From an uncultured Eubacterium sp. (GTDB lineage Bacteria > Bacillota > Clostridia > Lachnospirales > Lachnospiraceae): a DNA stretch of 64,000 nt. The notes beneath the pieces are model-generated. The model did not search any database. It was not told where the DNA came from and worked only from the letters and a program-made list of their open reading frames with translations. The DNA lies in the NCBI GenBank assembly GCA_910589595.1, contig CAJUTM010000005.1, forward strand, positions 86,887-150,886, given 5' to 3'. The position numbers were made by a program, and so were the translations under genes. Of the stretch, positions 7,951-16,603 are shown piece after piece (within the stretch, counting starts at the first letter, position 1; every line of letters starts with the position of its first letter).

Positions 7951-8280
7951 TTGCAAACGAATAAAATCAACCTGAAAGGTATGACGAAAAAAACAGCAGC
8001 CGGCATTTTAGTTCTGCTCCTTGCACTCGTCAACGCCGCATTACAAATATTTGACCTAAATATCATTCCGGTTCAAAGCGAAGAACTGGCAAATATTATT
8101 TCCACTTTCTTTCTCACTGCCATGACTCTGCGAAGCACTTGGAAAAACTGCAATATCACGACAATTTCCCAAAAAGTCCAGCAGATTGCAGATGCGATTC
8201 GCTGCGGCGAACTGCCGGAAGAAGTTATCGAAGAGCTCATCGCCAAAAAAGGAAGTGACAAAAAGGAGGAATTGATTTGA
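7951..8280 (+). CDS. Putative holin
   Basis: This 109-residue protein starts at TTG with an AAGGGGG site. It has a hydrophobic segment (AAGILVLLLALVNAALQIF) followed by a second one (ELANIISTFFLTAMTLRSTW) and a charged C-terminal tail, the layout of small phage holins of the phi-LC3 type. Its stop overlaps the start of the amidase gene, the usual holin-lysin pairing. It should form membrane pores that release the amidase to the cell wall. The exact holin family was not fixed by eye. Confidence 0.65.
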   Translation: MQTNKINLKGMTKKTAAGILVLLLALVNAALQIFDLNIIPVQSEELANIISTFFLTAMTLRSTWKNCNITTISQKVQQIADAIRCGELPEEVIEELIAKKGSDKKEELI

Positions 8281-8825
8281 AGATTGCATTAACCGTCGGA
8301 CACTCACAGCTCAAAAACGGTTCATATACAAGCGCAGACGGCAGAAAATACGGAGGATGTAACGAGTACAAATGGAATCGGGCATTTTCCAAACAGGTTG
8401 CGTCCGCGCTGAGAAAAAACGGCCATAAAGTTACACGTATCATCTGTCCGGAAAAGAAATTTTTATCTTCGGTGCAGGAGCGGCGCTACAAACTCGACAT
8501 TATCGAGCGCGGAGCTTATGACTTAGTGATGGAATTACATCTGAACGCCGCATCGCCAAGCGCTAAAGGTACGGAAGTTCTCTACCAATCTTCTGCCGGG
8601 AAAAAATATGCACAAAAAGTACAGAAGCAACTATCTACGGTATTTGCCAACCGCGGAATCAAACAGCGCAACGATTTGTATATTCTCAATAGCACGAAGC
8701 CTCCGGCAATTCTTTTGGAGACCTTTTTCTGCACGAATAAAAGCGATTATAAAAAGGCAAAAGGACTCGCAAAAAGGACGAAACTTGCCAAATTGGTCGC
8801 CAAAGGAATTGGCAAAGCAAGGTAA
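8277..8825 (+). CDS. N-acetylmuramoyl-L-alanine amidase (endolysin, Amidase_3)
   Basis: This 182-residue catalytic domain has no separate wall-binding domain. The Amidase_3 zinc ligands and catalytic Glu can be placed at H9 (in LTVGHS), E30 (in GGCNEYKWN), H88 (in VMELHLNAAS) and E148 (in ILLETFF). The TTG start overlaps the holin stop and has an AAGGAGG site seven bases upstream. It cleaves the bond between muramic acid and the peptide stem to lyse the producer. It lies between tail tube and tape measure genes, whereas lysis genes usually follow the tail fibres. Confidence 0.85.
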   Translation: MKIALTVGHSQLKNGSYTSADGRKYGGCNEYKWNRAFSKQVASALRKNGHKVTRIICPEKKFLSSVQERRYKLDIIERGAYDLVMELHLNAASPSAKGTEVLYQSSAGKKYAQKVQKQLSTVFANRGIKQRNDLYILNSTKPPAILLETFFCTNKSDYKKAKGLAKRTKLAKLVAKGIGKAR

Positions 8826-8833
8826 GAAAGGCA

Positions 8834-9385
8834 ATGGTGACTATGAATATGGAAGAAATACGCGCATTGGCAACTATTGATTTAAACTCCGTATTTGTTT
8901 CTGTCTTCATCATCCTGCTCGGCTTCAAAGCGGTTGTGTCCGTCTTGGAATGGACGATTCATAAACTGGGACTTGAAACTAAGTGGATGAGAAAAAAACG
9001 GGAAGAACATGATTTAATCATTCAGACTTCCCAAAATCTATCCGCCCTGCAGCAAAAACACAATTACGACGTCGGACAATCTGTCAAAATGCAGGAGCAA
9101 TTAGCGGATTCAATGAAGAAGATAACAGAAAATGAGTTGATTCGAGATAAACAAATTCACGCATTGCTGCGCGGAAATAAGGAATTACTTGGCGCAGAAA
9201 TCGATAAACGCTACCGCCAATATATTGCCTTGGATGGTATTCCGGAATCGGATGTGGAAGAATTTGATGATATATATACCGCCTATAAAGATTTGGGCGG
9301 AAACCATAGCAGGGATACAAAATATTTTTATGTCAAAAATCATCTTTCCGTCATCCCCGTAAAAACAAAATTGGTTATGGACTAA
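8834..9385 (+). CDS. Membrane-anchored coiled-coil protein, lysis-module partner
   Basis: This protein of about 183 residues has one N-terminal membrane segment (SVFVSVFIILLGFKAVVSVL), a long predicted coiled coil (about 55-130) and a conserved-looking C-terminal part with YKDLGGNHSRDTKYFYVKNH. The start is either ATG 8834 or ATG 8843; the latter has better spacing to AAAGG. It sits nine bases after the amidase gene. One membrane segment plus coiled coil is compatible with a lysis accessory or a membrane-tethered assembly factor. No enzyme motif is visible. Confidence 0.6.
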   Translation: MVTMNMEEIRALATIDLNSVFVSVFIILLGFKAVVSVLEWTIHKLGLETKWMRKKREEHDLIIQTSQNLSALQQKHNYDVGQSVKMQEQLADSMKKITENELIRDKQIHALLRGNKELLGAEIDKRYRQYIALDGIPESDVEEFDDIYTAYKDLGGNHSRDTKYFYVKNHLSVIPVKTKLVMD

Positions 9386-9433
9386 GGGATGAGCGGAATG
9401 AAACAGAATAGAAAAAGGAAAGGAAATAGATTT

Positions 9434-9769
9434 ATGACAAAAAGAATTAGAGAATACATCGTTTTCAGAAAAAACAAAAAAACCGCAAAGAGGGAATTTG
9501 CTGCCATCGCCGCAAACTCTTTACCATTTTTTAAAACCTTATCAGACAGATGCTCTGGTGTTATATCCTTTGTTTCCAAATTAATAAGCACAACAAAAAA
9601 TATGGATGGTGAAGAATTTGTAAAAGCTGCCCTGAGTGGGTTAGCAGACGCATTGCGCACAAGCGACAGCCATATAATTGAAATTCTTACTTATATGGCA
9701 GGATTATCTGCGGAGGATATGCAGAAAATCTTAATTCACTCTATGCTGGAGACAGAACATAAACAGTAA
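9434..9769 (+). CDS. Unknown small protein before the tape measure
   Basis: The reading frame opens at 9389, but the ATG at 9434 has the better ribosome site (AAAGGAAAT), giving about 111 residues. The N-terminus is very basic (TKRIREYIVFRKNKKTAKR) and the C-terminal half helical (EEFVKAALSGLADALRTSDS). The slot directly upstream of a tape measure gene usually encodes tail assembly chaperones. No slippery heptamer joining it to a second frame was obvious, and the role is unproven. Confidence 0.55.
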   Translation: MTKRIREYIVFRKNKKTAKREFAAIAANSLPFFKTLSDRCSGVISFVSKLISTTKNMDGEEFVKAALSGLADALRTSDSHIIEILTYMAGLSAEDMQKILIHSMLETEHKQ

Positions 9770-9782
9770 GGGGGAATCTCTT

Positions 9783-12700
9783 TTGTCGGATAAAAACAAT
9801 TTACAGGTTGAAGTACATGTAGACGTCTCTCAACCGGAAAACCAAATAGACAATCTGAAAGGGTCGGTTACTGATTTCCTCAGGGAAATCTTACCGGAAT
9901 TTGATACAGCCGGCAGTAAACTATTGGGATTTGTAAAAAATATATATACAGCAAAAAATTCCATTGCAAATGTAAGCGATGAGGCAACTGATTTCTTTAA
10001 AAAATATGAAAATAATGGAAAAGACCTCACAAAGTCCGTATCAAACTCCTTGGCTCAGACAGGCGGTTTTGATTCTTTTGTTAATAGTTCAAAATTAGCT
10101 GATAAATCTTTAATTTCCTTTCTGAAAAATGCAGACTATGGAACAAAAAATCTGGCCAATTATCAAAAATATCTTAATGAAACAGGAAAAAAGACCTCTC
10201 TATTTTCATCTTTTACAAAGAGTGCCGGAAATGTTTTAAAAAATTTCGGTTCCAATATACTGTCTAAAGGTGTAGGCAGCTTAATTGATATAGGAATTGA
10301 TACAATAATTAACGGTCTTACATCTTTGGCGTACAAACAAGAAATATCTGCCGAAAAGGCTAAGGAATTCACCGAAAGCATAAATGAATTTCAAGCTTCT
10401 ATATCACAGGATTCAAAACAAATAGGCATATTATCCGGAAGATATGCAGAATTATCCAAGGGTGTTAGCAATGCAGGTTATAATGTATCACTTACTAATG
10501 ATGAGTATACGGAATATAAAAATATTGTTAACGAATTAAAAACTCTCATACCAGACTTAAACATTTTGTTTAATGACCAAGGAGAAGCCATCGGCTTCGC
10601 AGAAGGAAAACTTAAGAATTTTGATACTAGATATAAACAATCACTTAAAATACAAGCACAAAAAACTCTTTCCGAGGGGGATGAAGAAGGTAACACCTTT
10701 GATGATGCTTTAGATGATTTTAAAAATTCAAATGAAACAAATACATATGGCTGGTCAAATATATGGCGCGATTCCATTGGCACACTCTTACAAGGTATAT
10801 CGCTTTATGCCCCAATTTCCGAAATACAAGAAGGCGTAGATAATAGCTACGGTTCTATAGATTGGGGCAGCGAACTATTTGGCGCAACTGCCGAATACTC
10901 AGAGCAAGAACAGGTAGATGTACTTGAAAAGTTAAAAGACGCAAAAAAGGACGAATGGCAGAAAATTCTTGATGATAGCAATTGGGGCGATTCAAAAGAG
11001 GCAAATCTTGTTGAGGAACTACTTGATATTGATGTCGACGAGGTGAAAAATAAATCTGAAGCAGACTTTAAGAATATTCAAGAATTGCTATTGCGTAAAA
11101 TTACTTCATTAAAACAACAACTAGATATCAAAGCAAATTCAATTACTAAGGGAATGTTCCAAATATTACTTACAGATGACGATTATATGGATATTAAAGA
11201 TGAAAATACCAAAAGCGCAATTGCGACGCTTATTAATGGATTAAATAATGACGCGCTAAAAGCTATTGGTATTGATACCAAAGACCAAAATGCTGTTGAA
11301 ACATGGGTAGTTAGTCTTATTGATACCATTATAGCAAATAAAAATGGTGTCGGAGATGCTATTAGAAGTTTATTTACATTAGATACCGATTCTCTAACAC
11401 CACTAGAAGCAAAAAAACAGGTTGATAATTATATTACAACAATTGCAAAGACACTTTATAATGGTAAGGCAGAGCCTAAACAGGTCGATAACCTAAAAAA
11501 ACAATATGGATTCAGTCATATTGATGAAGAGGCAAAAGCATATAGTAAAAAATTAAGTCATTTTTATTCTACAAAGAGAGGAAATAATTCGCAGCAAACA
11601 ATTGAAGAATGGTCACAAAACAATCGCGTTACAAAAAATGAATTAGACCAATTAACTCAAAACGGATATAATGCTACCACATCAATTGATGTTCTTACGG
11701 ATGCCTTAACAAAAAACCGTGAGAATGAACAAAAAAAATCTATTAAACCTTTTCAAAAAATATGGGACACTCTTGATACGACCGGAAACAGTGACGCAGA
11801 CAAAAAAGCAACGGAAGAAAAAGAAAAGCTTTTACAACTTGCAGAAAAGGGCAAGCTGACAGTAAACGAATTCAAAAAATCTTCTATTGCAGGCACGATT
11901 TTAGATGGAACAAAACTTTCGGAAGAAGAAGCTACGCTGGAAATCAACAATCTTGTTGAGGATGTCAAACAGTTGGAAACCATGCGCACAGGTATCCGAG
12001 CCATTACATCCGTTTATAGTGAAAAGAAAAACAGCGAGAAAAACCTTGTCTCTCCCTCTACTCTTAATTCTTTAGAGAATACAATTGACGTCGATTCATG
12101 GAAAGATAAGGACAAAAAAGTATGGGAAAATTATAAATCGGTTGCCGGTGATGATAGCCGGAGTCTCACCGATTTAAAAAGGGCTCAGGATGAACTTGCC
12201 TCCTCTTATGTAAACAGCAATAACTTTCTTTCCAATCTCAAGGAAACAAACAAGGACTACTATGAGGGACTTCTTAAAGAGATGGGCGTTATTAACGCGC
12301 ATGAAATTGTAACAGAACGTCTGGAAAATGAGCAAAAAAACCTCTCGATTGTAAAAAAAGAACTTGGTATTAAAGCATCTGATTTTAAAAATGCAACCGT
12401 ATCAGAAATTGCCGCCCTATATGATGTAAAAAGTGCTTCTAAAAAGGCAAGTACCGCCATGTATAATCTACTGTCCTCCAAAATCAAATCCGGACAGGTA
12501 ACAATCAAAACTGCGGCAGATTGCCAGAATCTTATTAATATGGCGAACGCAGCAGGAATTGCAACGCACAAAATAAAAAATCTACAAAATGCGGAAATGA
12601 AATTTAGTCGGGCAGAAAGACTGGAAAAAGAGGCGGATGGCTTACAGGCAACAATCAACGCAGCACCAGATGGCAAAGAAATCGAATATGTAAAACAGAC

Positions 12701-15419
12701 CGGACAAATCGTAAAATTTAGCAGTAAAACATCTGCCGCTGCAAGAATAGCCAATTATAGAAGACTTTCCAAAGAAAACAAGGATGAAGCAGAAAAGGAT
12801 GTCGCCAAATGGTATAAAAAGAACTATAAAAAGATTAAACTAAGTGACGCTAATCCTAAAGATGATGGCAAGGGTGATGAAAACAAATACAAAAACACCA
12901 AACAGCAATTCGACTGGATTGAGCGCAGAGTAAACCGACTTACATCCTCTATCAACCTGCTCAACGCCAAAAAGGAAAATCTCTTTTCTGTAAAAAAGAA
13001 GAATTCAAATCTGAACAAGCAGATTAAAGAGACGACAAAGCTGATTAACACCTACAGTTCTGCTATTAAAAAGTACGATAAGAAAGCGGACAGCGTTAAA
13101 ATTTTCAAAGACAAGAAAAAAGATAAGAATATTAAAAAACTAATTCGCAACGGTAAGATACAAATAAAAGATTACGATGAAGGTACGGCAAAAAAGATAC
13201 AGGACTACCAGAACTGGTATGACAAATCGAAATCAGCGGAACAGTCTCTCGCAGAGACAAAAAAACAAAAGAGGGAAAAAGAGATTGAAAAGTTCACCGG
13301 CTTACAGGAGGAACAGGATAAAGAGGCTGCTCTCGCTAATGTAAAACAGCAAACTGCCAAATTAAGCAATAAAAATAAGGCAATTAATGATGAAGCAAAC
13401 GCAACAAAGAAATCTTACAATTATCAAATCAAAATCGCCGAGGCACAAGGTGATAAGCTTCTTATTTCCAAATTGAAAGAGGAGAAAAAGCAGAAAGAAC
13501 TTGAATTTCAACAACAGCGGGTGGATAACATAAAAGCTCTCTATGATGCAAGGAGAAATATCTTAGACACAGGCAGCGTAAATAATAATAGTTCCCGCAA
13601 GACATATGGCGGACAGTATTATAAAAATCAGGTAGAACTTGCCGAAACCCGCGGTCTTGTTGTCGATGCTTCATGGTATCAGCAGCAAAACAGGATTGAA
13701 CAAAGTAAGATTGCCGAAAGCGAACAGGAGCGCGCGCAATTAATATCAAAATTGTCTGCATTTGAAGAGGGTACTCAGGAATGGTATAATCTGCAAGCGG
13801 ATATTGCGGAATGCGACAAAGATATTGTTGAAAGCAGGAAAGCAATCAATGAAAACTCCTCCTCTATCCGCAGTTTAAAAGATTCTATTGATAATAAAAT
13901 AGATGAAAACTTAAAATCCTATGCCAGTGAACTCGATTTTGTTTCGGGATTAAAGTATGAAAACGAACTGGATTCCGATACCGGCAGTTTTACCGATACC
14001 GGCAATCTGCATATTTTATCCGAAGACCTGAAAATAACTGTTGGCAGGGAGGCCGCAAAGAATTTTTCTCAAAGTCTCAAAACGATAGAACAATTGTATT
14101 CAGGAAATGCTTCCCGTGAACAATGGGAACTTGCAGGCTTTTCCGGCTATTTTAATGATGACGGAAGCATAAACAAAAAAGCTGTGGAAGAGAAAATAAA
14201 AAATCTCCGGAACAGCGTTCAGTCTTTCATCAACATGCAGATTGAGGGTGAAAAGAGACTCATTGAGTTGGGAAAACAAAAATATGAGGCGCAAAAAAAT
14301 TACCTTAATGATATTATTAATGCCAAAAAAAATGCTCTTTCCATTGAAAAGGATTTATACGATTACGAGCGAAGCATTGCCGAAAAGACGCAGGCTGTCG
14401 CCAATATACAGAAACAAATCCACTCCCTGCAGGGGGACGATTCGGAAGAAGGGCGCGCACGGCTGGCAAAACTTCAGGTATCTCTGGATACCGCCCAAAA
14501 AGATTTGCAGGATACGGAATACAGTCGCTACATATCCGACCAGCAGAGTATGTTAGATAATTTAATGACAGAATATGAAGACTTAATTACCAATCTTATG
14601 AATGACACGGATAAAATTCTGTTAGATATGTATGACTACATCAAAAACAATGAGGGTGGTTTGGGAGACCTGTTTATTCAGTCTGCTGAGAAGTACGGTT
14701 ACGTGACATCGCAGGATTTAATTGATATTGTGAACGCATTTAAGGGAATAAATGATAATAAAATTGAAGAAGTGATTTACGATAAAATAAAGGCTGAACA
14801 AATATCCCAATCGGCATACGATGAGGACAGGGCCGCAAAAGAAGCACGGGCGGAAAAAGAGGCCAGAGCCGCAGCAGAAGCAGCAACAAAGAAAGCAGAA
14901 GCAGCAAAAAGGAACAACGTGGATATTATTTCCCGCGCTACTGACAAGGCTTTACGTGGAGAGCTTACAGATAGAGTAAACCCGTACCAAAAAACTAAAA
15001 ACAAAATATCTTCCAATCTCAAGGGAATTTTTCAGGCAGCTTCCTTTGCCTCGGGTGGTATCGTTGATTATAAACCGTCTGGAGAAGACGGGCTCGTATG
15101 GGCAAGAAACGGAGAAGGATTTGTCCAGCCGGAAGATGTCCCACCTATCAAAGAGCTTATCCGCACGGCGCCAAAACTAAATGAATTTACAAACCCACTG
15201 CTGCACTTATCAAAAACTCCTGATATCACACCGAACCGGCCGATGAATACAACATCCATTGAGAATGTGCAATTTACATTTGATTTACCAAACGTACAAG
15301 ACAGCCGCACATTATTATCGGAAATCCAATCGAACTCCAAAATACAAAGGGCGATACTGGAAGTTGGTCTTGGACAGGAACATGGGAACGGCAAACTGGC
15401 GGTAAGACGTATCCGATAA
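9783..15419 (+). CDS. Tail tape measure protein
   Basis: This 1,878-residue protein starts at TTG behind AAGGGGG. It is mainly alpha-helical and coiled-coil, Lys/Glu/Asn-rich, with a hydrophobic segment around residues 155-185 (LSKGVGSLIDIGIDTIINGL). The C-terminus carries the typical tape-measure ending FASGGIVDYKPSGEDGLVWA with a distal-tail-facing helix. By the usual rule of about 1.5 angstrom per residue, it would specify a long flexible tail of roughly 280 nm. It sets tail length and is probably released on contact with the target. The size and the absence of sheath genes argue for a non-contractile tail. Confidence 0.85.
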   Translation: MSDKNNLQVEVHVDVSQPENQIDNLKGSVTDFLREILPEFDTAGSKLLGFVKNIYTAKNSIANVSDEATDFFKKYENNGKDLTKSVSNSLAQTGGFDSFVNSSKLADKSLISFLKNADYGTKNLANYQKYLNETGKKTSLFSSFTKSAGNVLKNFGSNILSKGVGSLIDIGIDTIINGLTSLAYKQEISAEKAKEFTESINEFQASISQDSKQIGILSGRYAELSKGVSNAGYNVSLTNDEYTEYKNIVNELKTLIPDLNILFNDQGEAIGFAEGKLKNFDTRYKQSLKIQAQKTLSEGDEEGNTFDDALDDFKNSNETNTYGWSNIWRDSIGTLLQGISLYAPISEIQEGVDNSYGSIDWGSELFGATAEYSEQEQVDVLEKLKDAKKDEWQKILDDSNWGDSKEANLVEELLDIDVDEVKNKSEADFKNIQELLLRKITSLKQQLDIKANSITKGMFQILLTDDDYMDIKDENTKSAIATLINGLNNDALKAIGIDTKDQNAVETWVVSLIDTIIANKNGVGDAIRSLFTLDTDSLTPLEAKKQVDNYITTIAKTLYNGKAEPKQVDNLKKQYGFSHIDEEAKAYSKKLSHFYSTKRGNNSQQTIEEWSQNNRVTKNELDQLTQNGYNATTSIDVLTDALTKNRENEQKKSIKPFQKIWDTLDTTGNSDADKKATEEKEKLLQLAEKGKLTVNEFKKSSIAGTILDGTKLSEEEATLEINNLVEDVKQLETMRTGIRAITSVYSEKKNSEKNLVSPSTLNSLENTIDVDSWKDKDKKVWENYKSVAGDDSRSLTDLKRAQDELASSYVNSNNFLSNLKETNKDYYEGLLKEMGVINAHEIVTERLENEQKNLSIVKKELGIKASDFKNATVSEIAALYDVKSASKKASTAMYNLLSSKIKSGQVTIKTAADCQNLINMANAAGIATHKIKNLQNAEMKFSRAERLEKEADGLQATINAAPDGKEIEYVKQTGQIVKFSSKTSAAARIANYRRLSKENKDEAEKDVAKWYKKNYKKIKLSDANPKDDGKGDENKYKNTKQQFDWIERRVNRLTSSINLLNAKKENLFSVKKKNSNLNKQIKETTKLINTYSSAIKKYDKKADSVKIFKDKKKDKNIKKLIRNGKIQIKDYDEGTAKKIQDYQNWYDKSKSAEQSLAETKKQKREKEIEKFTGLQEEQDKEAALANVKQQTAKLSNKNKAINDEANATKKSYNYQIKIAEAQGDKLLISKLKEEKKQKELEFQQQRVDNIKALYDARRNILDTGSVNNNSSRKTYGGQYYKNQVELAETRGLVVDASWYQQQNRIEQSKIAESEQERAQLISKLSAFEEGTQEWYNLQADIAECDKDIVESRKAINENSSSIRSLKDSIDNKIDENLKSYASELDFVSGLKYENELDSDTGSFTDTGNLHILSEDLKITVGREAAKNFSQSLKTIEQLYSGNASREQWELAGFSGYFNDDGSINKKAVEEKIKNLRNSVQSFINMQIEGEKRLIELGKQKYEAQKNYLNDIINAKKNALSIEKDLYDYERSIAEKTQAVANIQKQIHSLQGDDSEEGRARLAKLQVSLDTAQKDLQDTEYSRYISDQQSMLDNLMTEYEDLITNLMNDTDKILLDMYDYIKNNEGGLGDLFIQSAEKYGYVTSQDLIDIVNAFKGINDNKIEEVIYDKIKAEQISQSAYDEDRAAKEARAEKEARAAAEAATKKAEAAKRNNVDIISRATDKALRGELTDRVNPYQKTKNKISSNLKGIFQAASFASGGIVDYKPSGEDGLVWARNGEGFVQPEDVPPIKELIRTAPKLNEFTNPLLHLSKTPDITPNRPMNTTSIENVQFTFDLPNVQDSRTLLSEIQSNSKIQRAILEVGLGQEHGNGKLAVRRIR

Positions 15420-15437
15420 ATCACGCTAACAATTTTT

Positions 15438-15483
15438 GCAGCAGCTATCCGATTGCGTTAGCCGGACGATGGCTGCTGCCTTT
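15438..15483 (+). terminator. Terminator-like hairpin after the tape measure gene
   Basis: GCAGCAGC (15438-15445) pairs with GCTGCTGC (15472-15479), and the stem extends to about 12 bp with one G-U pair. TTTCT follows. The T-run is short, so termination is probably partial. Confidence 0.6.
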
Positions 15484-15502
15484 CTATTGGAGGAGGAAAC
15501 AA

Positions 15503-15745
15503 ATGCTATTTTTAAACAAAGACAAAGAAACCGTTGCTTTCTACAAAAAAGAAAATGAAAAACTCAGGAAAGATTTGAATAGGACACAGAGAGAATTACA
15601 TGCCGTACATGATTTTAAAGAAAAGTATGCACAACTCATCCAACAGGTCAAACAACAAGTTAAGCATTACAACAACTTAAATTGCAAATATGAACAATTA
15701 ATTGCCGATTGTAAATCACAATTAGACAGTATCACACACTCATAA
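15503..15745 (+). CDS. Small coiled-coil protein in tail series
   Basis: This 80-residue protein starts behind a strong GGAGGAGG site. It is almost entirely one coiled coil (VAFYKKENEKLRKDLNRTQ and following heptads), rich in Gln and Lys. It lies between the tape measure and distal tail genes. It could be a small tail-tip or scaffolding component; no family was recognised. Confidence 0.65.
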   Translation: MLFLNKDKETVAFYKKENEKLRKDLNRTQRELHAVHDFKEKYAQLIQQVKQQVKHYNNLNCKYEQLIADCKSQLDSITHS

Positions 15746-15784
15746 TAATAAAAATAAGTATAAACGGAAAGGGGCTGAGCTGTT

Positions 15785-16600
15785 ATGTATTGTACCAATT
15801 TTACTTATGCAGATGATTCATCGCTGGAGCATGGCGTTATGATTTGTTCCTTTAACGGCAGCGGTGGGGAGAATATAAATGGAGGAAAGGCGGAGATTAC
15901 AACAGTAAAAGCTCCCAATTCTAATCAATGGTTAAAAATTAATGCCGTTTACAACGAACCGCTGTCTTTTTCTTTTGAAATATGTAAAAACCCGCATGAG
16001 ACAATCCACGCAAATGCTGATTTTGCTTTTTCTCCGGAAGAACAGGTAGATATCAGACGATGGCTGGAAAGAAAAGAATTCCACTATCTTTCGTTTGACG
16101 CCGACGGCATGGAAGATATTTATTTCTTCTCTCAGATAAAAGTAACCGAACAAATAAGCGGAAACCGGATTGTCGGTTATCGTCTGGAAGTACTGTGTGA
16201 CGCCCCTTGGGGATGGTCGGAAGAACGGGTAGCCGAGCTGTTTAGCAAGAAGAAAAACGGCATAGAGACCGGCGTAGTGCAAATATTTGACGCCTCGGAC
16301 GAAATCGGCGCTGTCGTTCCTACGGTAGCGCTGACTGCGCTTTCCGATGGAAAGGTAGAGATTTACAATGACAGCACATCCGATTCTACCATCATTAAAA
16401 ACTGCAGCGCCGGCGAAGTAATCACCCTGAAAAAACCATTTCGCATTGAGAGCAGTATGCCGCATGAACATCTGGCGGATGATTTTAACTGGGTGTTCCC
16501 GAGGATTCAAAATACAAATCTCTCGAATCAGAACATATTTGAATTAGAGAATTGCACCGCAAGATTACAATGGCGCGAGCCAAGAAAGGCAGTGATGTAA
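15785..16600 (+). CDS. Distal tail protein (Dit / siphovirus tail component)
   Basis: This 271-residue protein sits in the slot directly after the tape measure and before the tail-tip protein. N-terminal strands (CTNFTYADDSSLEHGVMI) and the WLKINAVYNEPLSFSFEICK segment match the style of phage tail family proteins whose rings cap the tube end, and RRWLERKEFHYLSFD resembles the conserved core of that family. It should form the hub connecting tube to the tip protein. It starts at ATG behind AAAGGGG and ends four bases before the next gene. Confidence 0.7.
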   Translation: MYCTNFTYADDSSLEHGVMICSFNGSGGENINGGKAEITTVKAPNSNQWLKINAVYNEPLSFSFEICKNPHETIHANADFAFSPEEQVDIRRWLERKEFHYLSFDADGMEDIYFFSQIKVTEQISGNRIVGYRLEVLCDAPWGWSEERVAELFSKKKNGIETGVVQIFDASDEIGAVVPTVALTALSDGKVEIYNDSTSDSTIIKNCSAGEVITLKKPFRIESSMPHEHLADDFNWVFPRIQNTNLSNQNIFELENCTARLQWREPRKAVM

Positions 16601-16603
16601 AAA

